A stretch of 64,000 nucleotides of DNA from Paenibacillus taihuensis (GTDB lineage: Bacteria > Bacillota > Bacilli > Paenibacillales > Paenibacillaceae): the NCBI RefSeq assembly GCF_003386535.1, contig NZ_QTTN01000002.1, positions 62,001 through 126,000 on the forward strand, written 5' to 3'. Made by a program: the position numbers and the translations under genes. The notes under the pieces are model-generated. The model was not told where the DNA came from and did not search any database. It saw only the letters and a list, made by a program, of their open reading frames with translations. Shown piece after piece: positions 36,342 to 44,973 of this stretch. Each line of letters begins with the position of its first letter. The stretch's first letter is position 1.

Positions 36342-36370
36342 TTTACACAAGTTACCTTAAACGTTATAAT
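36342..36370 (+). promoter_or_regulatory. SigA-type promoter of the DUF2626 gene
   Basis: -35 TTTACA (36342-36347), 17-nt spacer, perfect -10 TATAAT (36365-36370), about 50 nt upstream of the DUF2626 start. Confidence 0.82.
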
Positions 36371-36418
36371 GGGCAATAGAAAAATGGACCAGAGACTAAC
36401 AAGAGGGGGTATGAAATC

Positions 36419-36655
36419 ATGGCACGGATGTTCCGAGTGCTCGGATTCTGGACACTTGTAATCGCGCTTATGTCGTTTGCAGGTCATATGGAAGAGATGT
36501 CACTCTTGTTCTTTATTCAAACCGCTGTGTTTGTCCTGTTAGGCTATTTGAACTTCTCTGAAAGAACCTATATGCTGATGTTCTGGGGATATATGTTTAT
36601 CGCGTTCGTCGGGTTCACGTATTGGACCGTATTTGTAATGGGTAACCCATTCTAA
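36419..36655 (+). CDS. DUF2626 family small membrane protein
   Basis: A 78-residue protein with two to three transmembrane helices and little else (MARMFRVLGFWTLVIALMSF at the start, FMLMFWGYMFIAF-type helix near the end). It matches DUF2626 (YqgY type), small proteins common in Bacillales with unknown function. The start has GAGGGGG about 8 nt upstream, a strong promoter precedes it and a terminator follows, so it is a monocistronic gene. Confidence 0.85.
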   Translation: MARMFRVLGFWTLVIALMSFAGHMEEMSLLFFIQTAVFVLLGYLNFSERTYMLMFWGYMFIAFVGFTYWTVFVMGNPF

Positions 36656-36686
36656 TAAAGGGACATCACTTTCGAACAATAGCCAA

Positions 36687-36731
36687 AAGGCTGTTTCAAG
36701 GAGACAAGCTCTCCGAGAAACAGCCTTTTTT
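36687..36731 (+). terminator. Terminator of the DUF2626 gene
   Basis: Arms AAGGCTGTTTC and GAAACAGCCTT enclose an inner stem (GGAG..CTCC) and are followed by TTTTTT. It also sits 15 nt after the stop of the convergent MidA gene, where the A-run on the left can serve the minus strand. Confidence 0.9.
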
Positions 36732-36745
36732 CAATTCTCGCCTCG

Positions 36746-38002
36746 TTATTTATGCAGTACCAGCACCTTGAACGCTTCACTCATCCCATCGCTCAGCAGC
36801 AGCTGGCGAATGGCGCGATTGCGCCTTGCCGCCTCGCTGAAAGGATTCATGCCATCATGCGCCACTAGGTCTTGAAGCAGCCCATGATCGATAAGAAACT
36901 GCTTCTGCGTATCGTAATAGTGGACATTCCAGCCAGCAGCACCCGCTGCCGCTTTGCATGCGGTGAAGTTGACATGTGCAGTAATATCCTGCTCGCCAGG
37001 CGCGAGGAACGGCCGATCGTACGCGACATGATCCTTATAGCACAGCAGCGTACCGTGCATCCGGTGCGGCGCCGTTAGCTCCGCCGCTTCGTGGCCATAG
37101 TCGACCAGAAGCAGCGCACCCCTGGAGATCATCTCGCCAAGCTCGGCAATCCAATCTTCCGCGGCAAGATTCACCTCGGCAATCTGCCCTTCCATCAGGC
37201 GAATTCCATCGCGCTCAAGCACGGATAAGATCCGCTCGTCAGAAAGGGGCATACAGACATACTTGAACAGCTCTCCTTTTTCTGCCGCCGCTGACGCCGT
37301 CGCATTCGCCGTCGAAGTCGCTAGCTCAGTACTATCCGTCGTCGTAACACCTAGCTCCCAAAGTTGACCGTTTTTTTGCTGTACGCGGTGAACAGGAAAG
37401 GCGTCGAGCAGCTCGTTCGCAACGATGATCGTCTGCTGTTGTACATCCCTCTCTTGATGCACAGCCCTCTCTCGCCTGCCTTGAAGCACGCTGCGCGCTT
37501 CGTCAGGGGTCATGAAGGCAATGAAGCCTCCCTCTCCCATTCGCTCTTGTACAGGCTCCAGACAGCTTCGTGCCTCATTCAGATGAACGGGATTGCTGTC
37601 TACAACGATATACTGCAGCCTGGACAGCCACGGGCGAGACGCGTCGAGCCAGGCAGTCAGCATTTGGCGCGATAGCGCACCCGTACCCGCTCCCCACTCT
37701 ACAATCGTAAGCCGTTCTTCCTCATCCACGTTAATCAGCTGATCGATACAGCTCGCTAGCTTCTCTCCCATTAACGATCCGACCTGCGAGCTCGTATAGA
37801 AATCACCATCTTTGCCTACCCGTACATGACCAGATTTGTAATAGCCATCCGTCTCGTCGTAGAGACAACGATCCATATAGTCACGGAACGTGATACAGCG
37901 AACCTCTCTGTCATCCTCAGCAGGCGAGGGAATCCAGCCATAGCACTCGCTTTGCTCAATTTCTCTATGTATTGAAGCGGTCAAACGCTCTTTCTGATTC
38001 AT
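36746..38002 (-). CDS. SAM-dependent methyltransferase, MidA/NDUFAF7 family
   Basis: A 418-residue protein of the DUF185/MidA family. It begins with ITFRDYMDRCLYDETDGYYKSG and GDFYTSSQVGSLMGEKLA, has the SAM loop IVEWGAGTGALSRQML, the VDSNPVHLNEAR strand and IIVANELLDAFPVHRV, and ends with a FTACKAAAGAAGW helix. Mitochondrial members methylate an arginine of complex I; the bacterial substrate is unknown. The ATG at 38002 has GGAGG 8 nt upstream. The insert TSTANATASAAAEK around residue 230 is a low-complexity loop. Confidence 0.88.
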   Translation of the reverse strand: MNQKERLTASIHREIEQSECYGWIPSPAEDDREVRCITFRDYMDRCLYDETDGYYKSGHVRVGKDGDFYTSSQVGSLMGEKLASCIDQLINVDEEERLTIVEWGAGTGALSRQMLTAWLDASRPWLSRLQYIVVDSNPVHLNEARSCLEPVQERMGEGGFIAFMTPDEARSVLQGRRERAVHQERDVQQQTIIVANELLDAFPVHRVQQKNGQLWELGVTTTDSTELATSTANATASAAAEKGELFKYVCMPLSDERILSVLERDGIRLMEGQIAEVNLAAEDWIAELGEMISRGALLLVDYGHEAAELTAPHRMHGTLLCYKDHVAYDRPFLAPGEQDITAHVNFTACKAAAGAAGWNVHYYDTQKQFLIDHGLLQDLVAHDGMNPFSEAARRNRAIRQLLLSDGMSEAFKVLVLHK

Positions 38003-38131
38003 TGCGGCAGCCTCCAAATCAAGGACAAAATTACAGCTTCAAGATATAATAGATTCGTTCGCAGCATATAGTAGTGCATGCAACAAGCGGCCCTATAGCC
38101 CATAAAGACAGAGCAGAAAGGGGAGCCTTGC

Positions 38132-39217
38132 GTGAAAGGAACGAACCGCCGCCGGAGCGCTGCGATCGTCATTGGCCTGCTTGCCTGCTGGCTGACGATC
38201 TTCCCCGTATTCGCAGATCCGGCGACCCCGCAGGATGAAGAAGTAAGGCGCATCCTGGAGAAGAGCCTCTCCGTCGTCGAAATCGACAAAGAAATTATAC
38301 GCATTCAAGAGGAACAGAAGACGATTACCGTTCAGCTCACAGATTCGAAGACCAAGCTCTCCGAGCAAGAGCAAGCGATTCAGAAGCAGCGTGAAGAAGC
38401 TGGCAAGGTGCTACGCGCTTACTATACCGGAGAACGCAATTTTCTGCTCACGGCATTGTTTCACACGGACAACCTATCCGAACTATTCACAATGCTTGAC
38501 TTTTTCGATCTTATTTTCTCATCTGACAAGCTTACTTTGGATACATACACGAAGCAATATCGCGAGCTTAAACAGAACATCGGCAAGCTAGACACGAAGT
38601 CCAAGGAGCTGAGCGAGGTTGAGACGAAGCTGAAGACACAGCGCGATCGTGTCGCCGCTCTTCAAGCAGACGTCAACTCCGATCTAAGCGGGCGCTCCGA
38701 TGCTGACAAGCTGCGCACGCTTATCGATGAGTTCACGAATTACTGGCAAGAGACCGGGCTCGTCCAGGTAAGACGTTATTTCAACGCGCTCTCCAAGGCG
38801 ATGAACCAGATGCCGGGTTGGATTCAAAAGGATAAAGAGATGCTGTCGATCGACGGCTTCAATTACACGATTACGATACCAGAGACGAAGCTGAACAGCT
38901 TCCTCCGCGAGAAGAATCCGATCTTCGACAACTTCTCCTTCGTCTTCAAGCAGAATAACGTCATCGTATCCGGCAAGGACGATAAAATGTCCGTCGAGGT
39001 TGACGGCCACTATACGCTGGAGAAGAACGGCGCCATTCTGTTCCATGTCGATGCGTTGATCTTCAATGGACTGGCGCTGCCAGACACAACGAGACAGCAG
39101 CTGGAGCGAGAATTTGACCTTGGCTTCAATGTATCGGAGATGGTTCCATTCCTGAAGACCAAGTCGGTCTCAACCGAAGATGGCAAGCTAGTGGTTAAGC
39201 TCGCTCTTAGTCTCTAG
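38132..39217 (+). CDS. Secreted coiled-coil protein (CwlO/PcsB-like N-terminus, no hydrolase domain)
   Basis: A 361-residue exported protein with a cleavable signal peptide ending near VFADPA. Residues 30-195 are strongly coiled-coil with a hinge (VLRAYYTGERNFLLTALFHTDNLSELF) that resembles the N-terminal domain of CwlO/PcsB-type, FtsX-controlled hydrolases. Instead of an NlpC/P60 or CHAP domain, the last 125 residues form a beta-rich domain (LSIDGFNYTITIPETKLNSFL ...), somewhat like DUF2993/LmeA lipid-binding folds; that likeness is an inference. GTG start with AGGGGAG 6-7 nt upstream. Function unknown; possibly a hydrolase activator. Confidence 0.75.
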   Translation: MKGTNRRRSAAIVIGLLACWLTIFPVFADPATPQDEEVRRILEKSLSVVEIDKEIIRIQEEQKTITVQLTDSKTKLSEQEQAIQKQREEAGKVLRAYYTGERNFLLTALFHTDNLSELFTMLDFFDLIFSSDKLTLDTYTKQYRELKQNIGKLDTKSKELSEVETKLKTQRDRVAALQADVNSDLSGRSDADKLRTLIDEFTNYWQETGLVQVRRYFNALSKAMNQMPGWIQKDKEMLSIDGFNYTITIPETKLNSFLREKNPIFDNFSFVFKQNNVIVSGKDDKMSVEVDGHYTLEKNGAILFHVDALIFNGLALPDTTRQQLEREFDLGFNVSEMVPFLKTKSVSTEDGKLVVKLALSL

Positions 39218-40549
39218 TGACTTCCCAAACGGCGCCTCGGCGCCGTTTTCTTCTGGCTCCTCATTCCACTGCGCGATAAACTTCGACGCTGTCGCCTTCC
39301 CGAATGGCTGCGCATTGCCGCCTAGCTGCGCAACGAGCTGATCCCATCGCTCCCACCGCTCATGCCACGCAGGATCCGGCGTCGTTTGCGCGCTTTGTCC
39401 AAGCAGGTTCACGAGAAAATGGGGCGGCCGATCTGATATGAGGCTGTACTCGTATTCTTTGGTCATTGCGGAAATTCGTGAAGGCAGCCGCTTCATCCGC
39501 TTATATCGATCAAGTTGTTCGCTTGTTATCGTCATTTCGTTAATATATTCTCTTGCTTCGGCCAGCTTCTCGGTCTCGGCCATCAGCACGAAGCTTCTGC
39601 CATTGGTCCGAACGAGCGGTCCTTTCTGCGTGCCGATAAGCAGCAGATTGCGCTGGTCATTCGACAGCGACTGATAGACGGACCACGGCATGACGGCGGA
39701 CAGCAGCTTGCCGGATTCGAAAGCAGCCATCAGCTGCACCTTCTGCTGCTCCGGATCAAGCCGATAGATGGTCCCTTCCCGTTCTGCCGTATACCGAAGC
39801 TGCTGCTTCTCGCTCAGATTAAAAGCGGACAAGTTGCCGGCAGGCTCACCGTTCTCGCGGAACATCCCTAACCAAGCGATCAGCTGCGTCGCGTCTGCGG
39901 TGTTCAGATTGAACGGACTCACTGCAGCCTCCGGCATCGTTGTGACCAGCTGTTCCAGCACATTATGTAGTGCTTGTAAATTGACTGGCGGCACACTGAG
40001 ACCGCCAGCCTTAAGCAGCTCCTTCTGCCACACAACGAGCAGTGGATCACTATCGAGCGGTACGCCCCACAAGGAGCCATTCCACTTCACAATACTTGTG
40101 AGCGCTTCCAGTTGGTCAGCGGCAGCGTCGCCTGTGACAACTTCATCAGCCGGCAGCAGCAGTCCCTGCACGGCGAATTCACGAACCCTGTCATTATCGA
40201 GCAGCATCATATCATAAGGAGCACCTGCTTCAGACGCTTGCTTGCGCGCTGCATCGGCGTCCTTGCCTCGAATATTCGTCATGCTTATACTAATCTCCGG
40301 ATGGCTCCGTTCGAACAAATCATTCTGTTTCACCCAGTATTCATACTCATCCTCATCCATAGACACGGCAATCGACAACGTCTTATGCGCTTCGTCGCTG
40401 CCATCGATCACTTCCGGCTTGCTCGTCCACAGGATGCCGTCATTCGCTGGCGTCACCGGTGAGCCGGGCTTGCCGAACATGGGAACAAGCAGTGCCGTAC
40501 AGATCGTAAACACGCTAAGCACGAGCATAACATATCTTCTCCGTGACAC
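39188..40549 (-). CDS. Extracellular solute-binding protein, family 1, orphan
   Basis: A 453-residue exported protein with an N-terminal hydrophobic segment (about 6-24). The SBP family 1 pattern is visible: LSIAVSMDEDEYEYWVKQNDLFERSHPEISISM, PYDMMLLDNDRVREFAVQGLLLPAD and SLWGVPLDSDPLLVVWQKELLKAGG. There is no lipobox and no ABC permease or ATPase nearby, so it may be membrane-anchored by its first helix. Its 3' end overlaps the convergent coiled-coil gene by 30 nt. The start is a GTG with GGAGGG 5 nt upstream. The substrate is unknown. Confidence 0.82.
   Translation of the reverse strand: MSRRRYVMLVLSVFTICTALLVPMFGKPGSPVTPANDGILWTSKPEVIDGSDEAHKTLSIAVSMDEDEYEYWVKQNDLFERSHPEISISMTNIRGKDADAARKQASEAGAPYDMMLLDNDRVREFAVQGLLLPADEVVTGDAAADQLEALTSIVKWNGSLWGVPLDSDPLLVVWQKELLKAGGLSVPPVNLQALHNVLEQLVTTMPEAAVSPFNLNTADATQLIAWLGMFRENGEPAGNLSAFNLSEKQQLRYTAEREGTIYRLDPEQQKVQLMAAFESGKLLSAVMPWSVYQSLSNDQRNLLLIGTQKGPLVRTNGRSFVLMAETEKLAEAREYINEMTITSEQLDRYKRMKRLPSRISAMTKEYEYSLISDRPPHFLVNLLGQSAQTTPDPAWHERWERWDQLVAQLGGNAQPFGKATASKFIAQWNEEPEENGAEAPFGKSLETKSELNH
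39227..39250 (+). terminator. Terminator of the coiled-coil gene, inside the convergent CDS
   Basis: A perfect stem AACGGCGCC/GGCGCCGTT with a 2-nt loop extension and TTTTC tail, 9 nt after the plus-strand stop. It lies within the last codons of the minus-strand solute-binding protein gene. Confidence 0.8.
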
Positions 40550-40749
40550 CTTGTCCCTCCTTGATCAGCACCTATTTTGAGCTAAGCTTTATTGTAGCAA
40601 GAAAGCGCTTTTTTGTCGTGTTTCATTTCCATTACAATAGGGCCAGCCATTGCTTGCGAGCTGCGAATCCGTCATACTGACAGCAAGATGACGTCTGTAT
40701 CACCACGCCATGCCTAGCCAAGCGAAGCCATTCGGAGAGGGAGAATACT

Positions 40750-41247
40750 ATGCAAACCGTTTATAGCGTTGAAATGCTGCTGCCTGATGATAAACTGCCA
40801 GGCTATTACGCACAAATTGTGAAAGGTATCGCCGATGTCGTCACCTTAATCGACCGCGACAAGACGATGCTGTTCGTAAAATCGGGCGAGGACGCCGACG
40901 CGATTGAAGCGTTCACCGCCAAATATAAAGTACAGTGCGAACGAGGTACTTGGCTGCGCCTCGACGAGCCAGGCTGGCACCCCAATCCGCAGCTGTTCAC
41001 CGATTACGGCATCATCACGCGATCGGACAACCATTTCCTTGATCTGCAGCTTGCGGCCGTTGTCAGCTTCTCTGCTTCGTCGCCGGACGCCGAGCTCGCA
41101 TCAGCTCTAGAACAAGCAAGTGAGCACGCTCTTGCTGACCTTACAACGGAAGACGGCCGAAAGCTTATCGCTGTCGACCGTCATCAAGTGGAGCTTATGG
41201 AAGGCATCGCCCGCGCTTACCGCTGCCACGCTGAGCTCATCCTCTAA
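40750..41247 (+). CDS. Conserved-looking hypothetical protein
   Basis: A 165-residue soluble protein with no signal peptide or membrane helix that I can see. It starts MQTVYSVEMLLPDDKLPGYY, has a central alpha/beta part (VVTLIDRDKTMLFVKSGEDADAIEAF) and an Ala/Glu-rich helix near the end. The ATG has GGGAG 6-7 nt upstream. It lies between the divergent solute-binding protein gene and the convergent phoH gene (14 nt between stops). No family recognised. Confidence 0.75.
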   Translation: MQTVYSVEMLLPDDKLPGYYAQIVKGIADVVTLIDRDKTMLFVKSGEDADAIEAFTAKYKVQCERGTWLRLDEPGWHPNPQLFTDYGIITRSDNHFLDLQLAAVVSFSASSPDAELASALEQASEHALADLTTEDGRKLIAVDRHQVELMEGIARAYRCHAELIL

Positions 41248-41261
41248 TGCGCGGCTTTCCC

Positions 41262-42593
41262 TTACAACAGGTCAGCTGCCAGCTGCGCGAGCTTGGAACG
41301 TTCGCCCTTCTCGAGCGTCATATGGCCGCTGACGCTTTCTTGCTTGAACCGCTCCACGATATGCGTGAGGCCGTTGCTGATCGAATCGAGATACGGGTGG
41401 TCGATTTGCTCCGGATCACCCATCAGGACGATTTTACTGCCTTCGCCGACACGGGAGACGATCGTCTTCACCTCATGCCGCGTTAAATTTTGCGCTTCGT
41501 CGATAATGATGAACTGCCCCGGAATGGAACGGCCCCGAATGTAGGTCAGCGCCTCCACCTGGATGCTGCCGAGTCCCATCAATATTTTATCGATATCGCC
41601 CGACTTCTTCGTATCGAACAAATACTCCAAATTATCATAAATCGGCTGCATCCACGGACGCAGCTTCTCATCCTTCTCACCTGGTAAATACCCGATATCT
41701 TTGCCCATCGGGACGACCGGCCTCGCAATGAGCAGCTTCTTATATTTGTGCTCATCCTCGACCTTCATCAGCCCGGCTGCGAGCGCAAGCAGCGTCTTGC
41801 CAGTTCCTGCCTTGCCCGTCAGCGTCACGAGCGGAATATCGTCGCTGAGCAGCAGCTCCAGCGCCATCCGCTGCTGGGCGTTGCGCGCCGTTATCCCCCA
41901 TACCGGATCATTGCTTAAGTATAGCGGCTCAAGTCTTGCGCCATCTTGGCTCACCTTGAGCAATGCTGATTTTGAAGTGCCCATCTCATCGCGCAGAATA
42001 ACGAATTCGTTCGGGTGCAGCCTCGTGCTTAGCAGCAAATTTTTGATCGTCAGAAACCGGTACGTATAGAATTCATCGATGACCGAGGGATGTACCTTAA
42101 GGGTCAAATAGCCTGCGTAGACATCCGATGGAGCAACGACCTGATCAGATAAGTAGTCCTGCGCTTCAAGCCCGAGCACATCCGCTTTAATGCGTACAAG
42201 CACGTCTTTACTGACGATGATGACTGGACGTGACTCCCCTTTCTCCACTTCCTCCAGATGATAATTAAGTGCAACGGCCAGTATCCGATTGTCGTTGGAC
42301 ATCTCGCCGAACATTTCCTGAACCCTAATAAAGCTGCGATGATTCAATTCAACCTTCAGTACGCCCCCGTTATCCAATCCTATCCCTTCGTGCAGATGGC
42401 CAATCATCCGCATCTGATCAAGCAGCCGCGACACATGTCTTGCATTGCGGCCGAGCTCGTCAGCAAGCCTTTTCTTTGAGTCAATTTCTTCCAACACCAC
42501 CGCGGGAATAATGACCTCGTTGTCCTCAAATGCGAAGATCGCTTGCGGATCATGTAACAGTACATTGGTGTCGAGCACGAATATTTTTTTCAA
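41262..42593 (-). CDS. ylaK: PIN-PhoH fusion ATPase/ribonuclease (YlaK type)
   Basis: A 443-residue protein with an N-terminal PIN domain (KKIFVLDTNVLLHDP, acidic residues also in VVLEEIDSKK and NDNRILAVAL) and a C-terminal PhoH ATPase domain with Walker A GKAGTGKTLLALAAG and Walker B FIIIDEAQNLTRHEVKTIVSR. PhoH2 proteins of other bacteria are RNA helicase/RNases. The gene is in the order ylaJ-ylaK as in Bacillus subtilis, though divergent here. The TTG start has GGAGGG 7 nt upstream. Confidence 0.93.
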   Translation of the reverse strand: MKKIFVLDTNVLLHDPQAIFAFEDNEVIIPAVVLEEIDSKKRLADELGRNARHVSRLLDQMRMIGHLHEGIGLDNGGVLKVELNHRSFIRVQEMFGEMSNDNRILAVALNYHLEEVEKGESRPVIIVSKDVLVRIKADVLGLEAQDYLSDQVVAPSDVYAGYLTLKVHPSVIDEFYTYRFLTIKNLLLSTRLHPNEFVILRDEMGTSKSALLKVSQDGARLEPLYLSNDPVWGITARNAQQRMALELLLSDDIPLVTLTGKAGTGKTLLALAAGLMKVEDEHKYKKLLIARPVVPMGKDIGYLPGEKDEKLRPWMQPIYDNLEYLFDTKKSGDIDKILMGLGSIQVEALTYIRGRSIPGQFIIIDEAQNLTRHEVKTIVSRVGEGSKIVLMGDPEQIDHPYLDSISNGLTHIVERFKQESVSGHMTLEKGERSKLAQLAADLL

Positions 42594-42757
42594 TCGTGAG
42601 CCCTCCTGGCGTTGGAATTATCATTCAAAGGCATACATAGCGCTACCGGCTTTAAGGCAAACTATGCTGGAACACGTGTAAACGGCTGGCGCCGTCCAAT
42701 AGCGGCGTAAGCTAACGTTTAACGCTAGTACGAATACAGAAAGGTCAGGTGGCGAAT

Positions 42758-43306
42758 ATGAGCAAGTGGCTGGTGTCCGCTATAATCCTTTGTTTGCTGG
42801 CAACAGGCTGTAACACTGTCGCCCGCAACGAGACATCACCCTCTCCACAGAATGATAATCGCGTACGTGCACAACAGAGCGCTCCACAGAAAATGAAGAT
42901 CGGCAATTCGAAGCAAGTTGCCGCTCATCTGGAATCATTAGCGCGCGGCGTTCCCGGCGTTAAGGCTGCTCATTGTGTCGTATTCAAAAATACGGCGGTT
43001 GTCGGAATCGACGTTGCCGGCAATCTCGATCGTTCTCGTGTAGGAACAATCAAATATGCCGTTGCGGAAGCGTTCCGTAAAGACCCTTATGGTATAGATG
43101 CCATCGTTACAGCCGACATGGATTTGTCGTCACGGCTGAAAGAAGTGCAAGCCGATATGAAACGAGGCAGACCATTTGCCGGCATCGCGGAAGAGATGGC
43201 CGACATTATCGGGCGGATCGTGCCGCAGCTGCCGCGGGATGTACAGCCAATGAAGCCGGAGGAGCCGAACAAGGTGAATTCGAAAGGCTCGCATCACAAG
43301 CTCTAA
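42758..43306 (+). CDS. ylaJ: YhcN/YlaJ-family sporulation lipoprotein
   Basis: A 182-residue lipoprotein: signal peptide with lipobox LLATGC, a short polar linker, then the YhcN/YlaJ domain (SKQVAAHLESLARGVPGVKAAHCVVFKNTAVVGIDVAG and IKYAVAEAFRKDPYGIDAIVTADMDLSSRLKEV). Members are spore-associated lipoproteins affecting germination; the link here is by family. The ATG at 42758 has AGGTGG 5 nt upstream; a GTG three codons earlier is possible. Divergent from the PIN-PhoH gene. Confidence 0.87.
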   Translation: MSKWLVSAIILCLLATGCNTVARNETSPSPQNDNRVRAQQSAPQKMKIGNSKQVAAHLESLARGVPGVKAAHCVVFKNTAVVGIDVAGNLDRSRVGTIKYAVAEAFRKDPYGIDAIVTADMDLSSRLKEVQADMKRGRPFAGIAEEMADIIGRIVPQLPRDVQPMKPEEPNKVNSKGSHHKL

Positions 43307-43382
43307 AGGCTTGGCTTTACTAAGCTATGCAAACCATCCACGCTACTTGCGCCGCCGTACATGAGAAACCGTATAAGAACAC

Positions 43383-43415
43383 AAAAAGCCTAGTGAATAG
43401 TCACTAGGCTTTTTT
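43383..43415. terminator. Bidirectional terminator overlapping the stop of the next gene
   Basis: A perfect 13-bp stem AAAAGCCTAGTGA/TCACTAGGCTTTT with a 4-nt loop and T-tails on both strands. The TAG stop of the minus-strand gene (43390-43392) is inside the stem. It ends ylaJ on the plus strand and the small gene on the minus strand. Confidence 0.88.
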
Positions 43416-43869
43416 CTAGGTAAGCAGCAAACACCTGTCCATCCAACTTGTCTGCGGCTTGCTCAATCATCATACGTTTCTCAACTTCAGATGCCCCGGA
43501 CAAGCATGCGCCGCCCGATATCGCATCGCCAATGTAAGCGATTTCGTGATCGAAGCGTACAAGCTTAAATGGCACCTCTAAAAGTGCATCTGATACAAGC
43601 ATTGCTGTGCCGTAGATCGTTGGAACGGTTCCCGGCGCAAACAGAGTCATGCTTACATCAGACATCGAAGCCATGTTCATCATGAGGCTGGAGCGTCTCT
43701 CAAGGATTACATATCGCTGGGTAGATCGGTTGACCGCATGAACCCGCGATTTAATGCTCGAGGTCGGATCGCCGCTGTTCGCATCCGTAGTATGCAGAAG
43801 AACGTTTGGTACTGCAATTGCTAGGCCATACAACAGCTCGTCAGTAAGTACGGTGACGGATTCGGACAT
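43390..43869 (-). CDS. Hypothetical protein in the yla region
   Basis: A 159-residue soluble protein. The run RYVILERRSSLMMNMASMSDVSM then YGTAMLVSDALLEVPFKLVRFDHEIAYIGDAISGGACL has some likeness to an FMN-binding split-barrel, but no decisive motif, so no function is assigned. Its place between the ylaJ and ylaH neighbours makes it a candidate for the local yla conserved genes. The ATG at 43869 is 8 nt after AGGAGGG; an ATG two codons earlier is too close to it. Confidence 0.75.
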   Translation of the reverse strand: MSESVTVLTDELLYGLAIAVPNVLLHTTDANSGDPTSSIKSRVHAVNRSTQRYVILERRSSLMMNMASMSDVSMTLFAPGTVPTIYGTAMLVSDALLEVPFKLVRFDHEIAYIGDAISGGACLSGASEVEKRMMIEQAADKLDGQVFAAYLEKSLVTIH

Positions 43870-43951
43870 CCGCATACCCTCCTTGCCTACAGTGTCGACA
43901 TGTCTGCTTCGGTACATCCATTATAGCATAGGAGGGTTTGTACTACCACCG

Positions 43952-44959
43952 TCATTCAGCTAGTTTTGCCTGCAGCGCTGACTTCGCTTCTTCCAGCTTC
44001 GCTTCGTTCAGTCTGACATAAGGGCTCTTCCAATCGCCCTCAAGCGGAATAAACGTAATATCACTCCGGCTAATGCCGAAGTACGTAGTCATCATATTCT
44101 CCACTTCGCTCGTCGGAATGTCCATGCGCATGTTATTGCCAACCGCTTTAATTACGCCGGCGATCTTCGTTACGCTGGAGAACGACTTGAGCTTATCGGC
44201 GATTTCGCCTAGCACTTGGCTTTCACGCTTGTTGCGGTCGAAATCGCTGGACATATTCGTGCCGTCATTCGATTTGCGATATCGAACGAAATCCAGCGCG
44301 TCATCGCCCATTAGCGTCTGATGGCCTTTCTTCAAATCGATGTTCGTTCCGTCTGCATTATCTACATAATGCATGTCCATATCCACGTCGACTTCAACTC
44401 CGCCGAGCGCATCAACGACATCGGAGAACCCTTGGAAATTTATCGTAGCCGTATAATCGATTGGAATCCCAAAGAACTTGCCGAACATCGTACGCAGATC
44501 TTGCTTCGCTTGCTTCTCTGCGTCCTTTCCTTTCAACCCATCATCATGAGCGCCTCTAAGAAACCGCGAATAGTAGGCATTTGCTTTGCGAGTATTATAG
44601 CCAGACAGTTCGATCTTGGAATCACGCGGAATGGAAACCACAACGGCCGACTTCGTTTTCGGGTTGAAGGAAGCGACCATCATAACATCCGTGTTCAAGC
44701 TGCCCGTTTCTTTACGGGTATCAAAGCCAAGCAGCATGATCGTTACGGGCTTTTCTTTAACCGATTGTCCTTTCGGAATAACAACGGCCGGATCGGCATC
44801 TGTTGTAATATCGCCCAAAGCGTCCGTCGATACTTTATAGATGTAAGCCAAATAACCTGCCACTCCGATCAGGAGCACCAGAAATACGACCATGATCCGG
44901 CGAAGCCAGTATTTAGGTTTCTTACGTTTCTGCTCATACCTAGCTGATCTGCTATTCAT
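43952..44959 (-). CDS. LytR-CpsA-Psr (LCP) family protein
   Basis: A 335-residue membrane-anchored protein: a basic N-terminus (KRKKPKYWLRR), a transmembrane helix (about 22-42), and the LCP domain with TIMLLGFDTRKETGSLNTDVMMVASF, VVVSIPRDSKIELSGYNTRKANAYY, VDALGGVEVDVD and DALDFVRYRKSN..SDFDRNKRESQVL, which hold the conserved arginines and aspartates. LCP enzymes attach teichoic acids or other glycopolymers to peptidoglycan. The ATG at 44959 has AAGGTGG 5 nt upstream. It follows the small gene after 14 nt. Confidence 0.92.
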   Translation of the reverse strand: MNSRSARYEQKRKKPKYWLRRIMVVFLVLLIGVAGYLAYIYKVSTDALGDITTDADPAVVIPKGQSVKEKPVTIMLLGFDTRKETGSLNTDVMMVASFNPKTKSAVVVSIPRDSKIELSGYNTRKANAYYSRFLRGAHDDGLKGKDAEKQAKQDLRTMFGKFFGIPIDYTATINFQGFSDVVDALGGVEVDVDMDMHYVDNADGTNIDLKKGHQTLMGDDALDFVRYRKSNDGTNMSSDFDRNKRESQVLGEIADKLKSFSSVTKIAGVIKAVGNNMRMDIPTSEVENMMTTYFGISRSDITFIPLEGDWKSPYVRLNEAKLEEAKSALQAKLAE

Positions 44960-44973
44960 GACTTCCACCTTCG

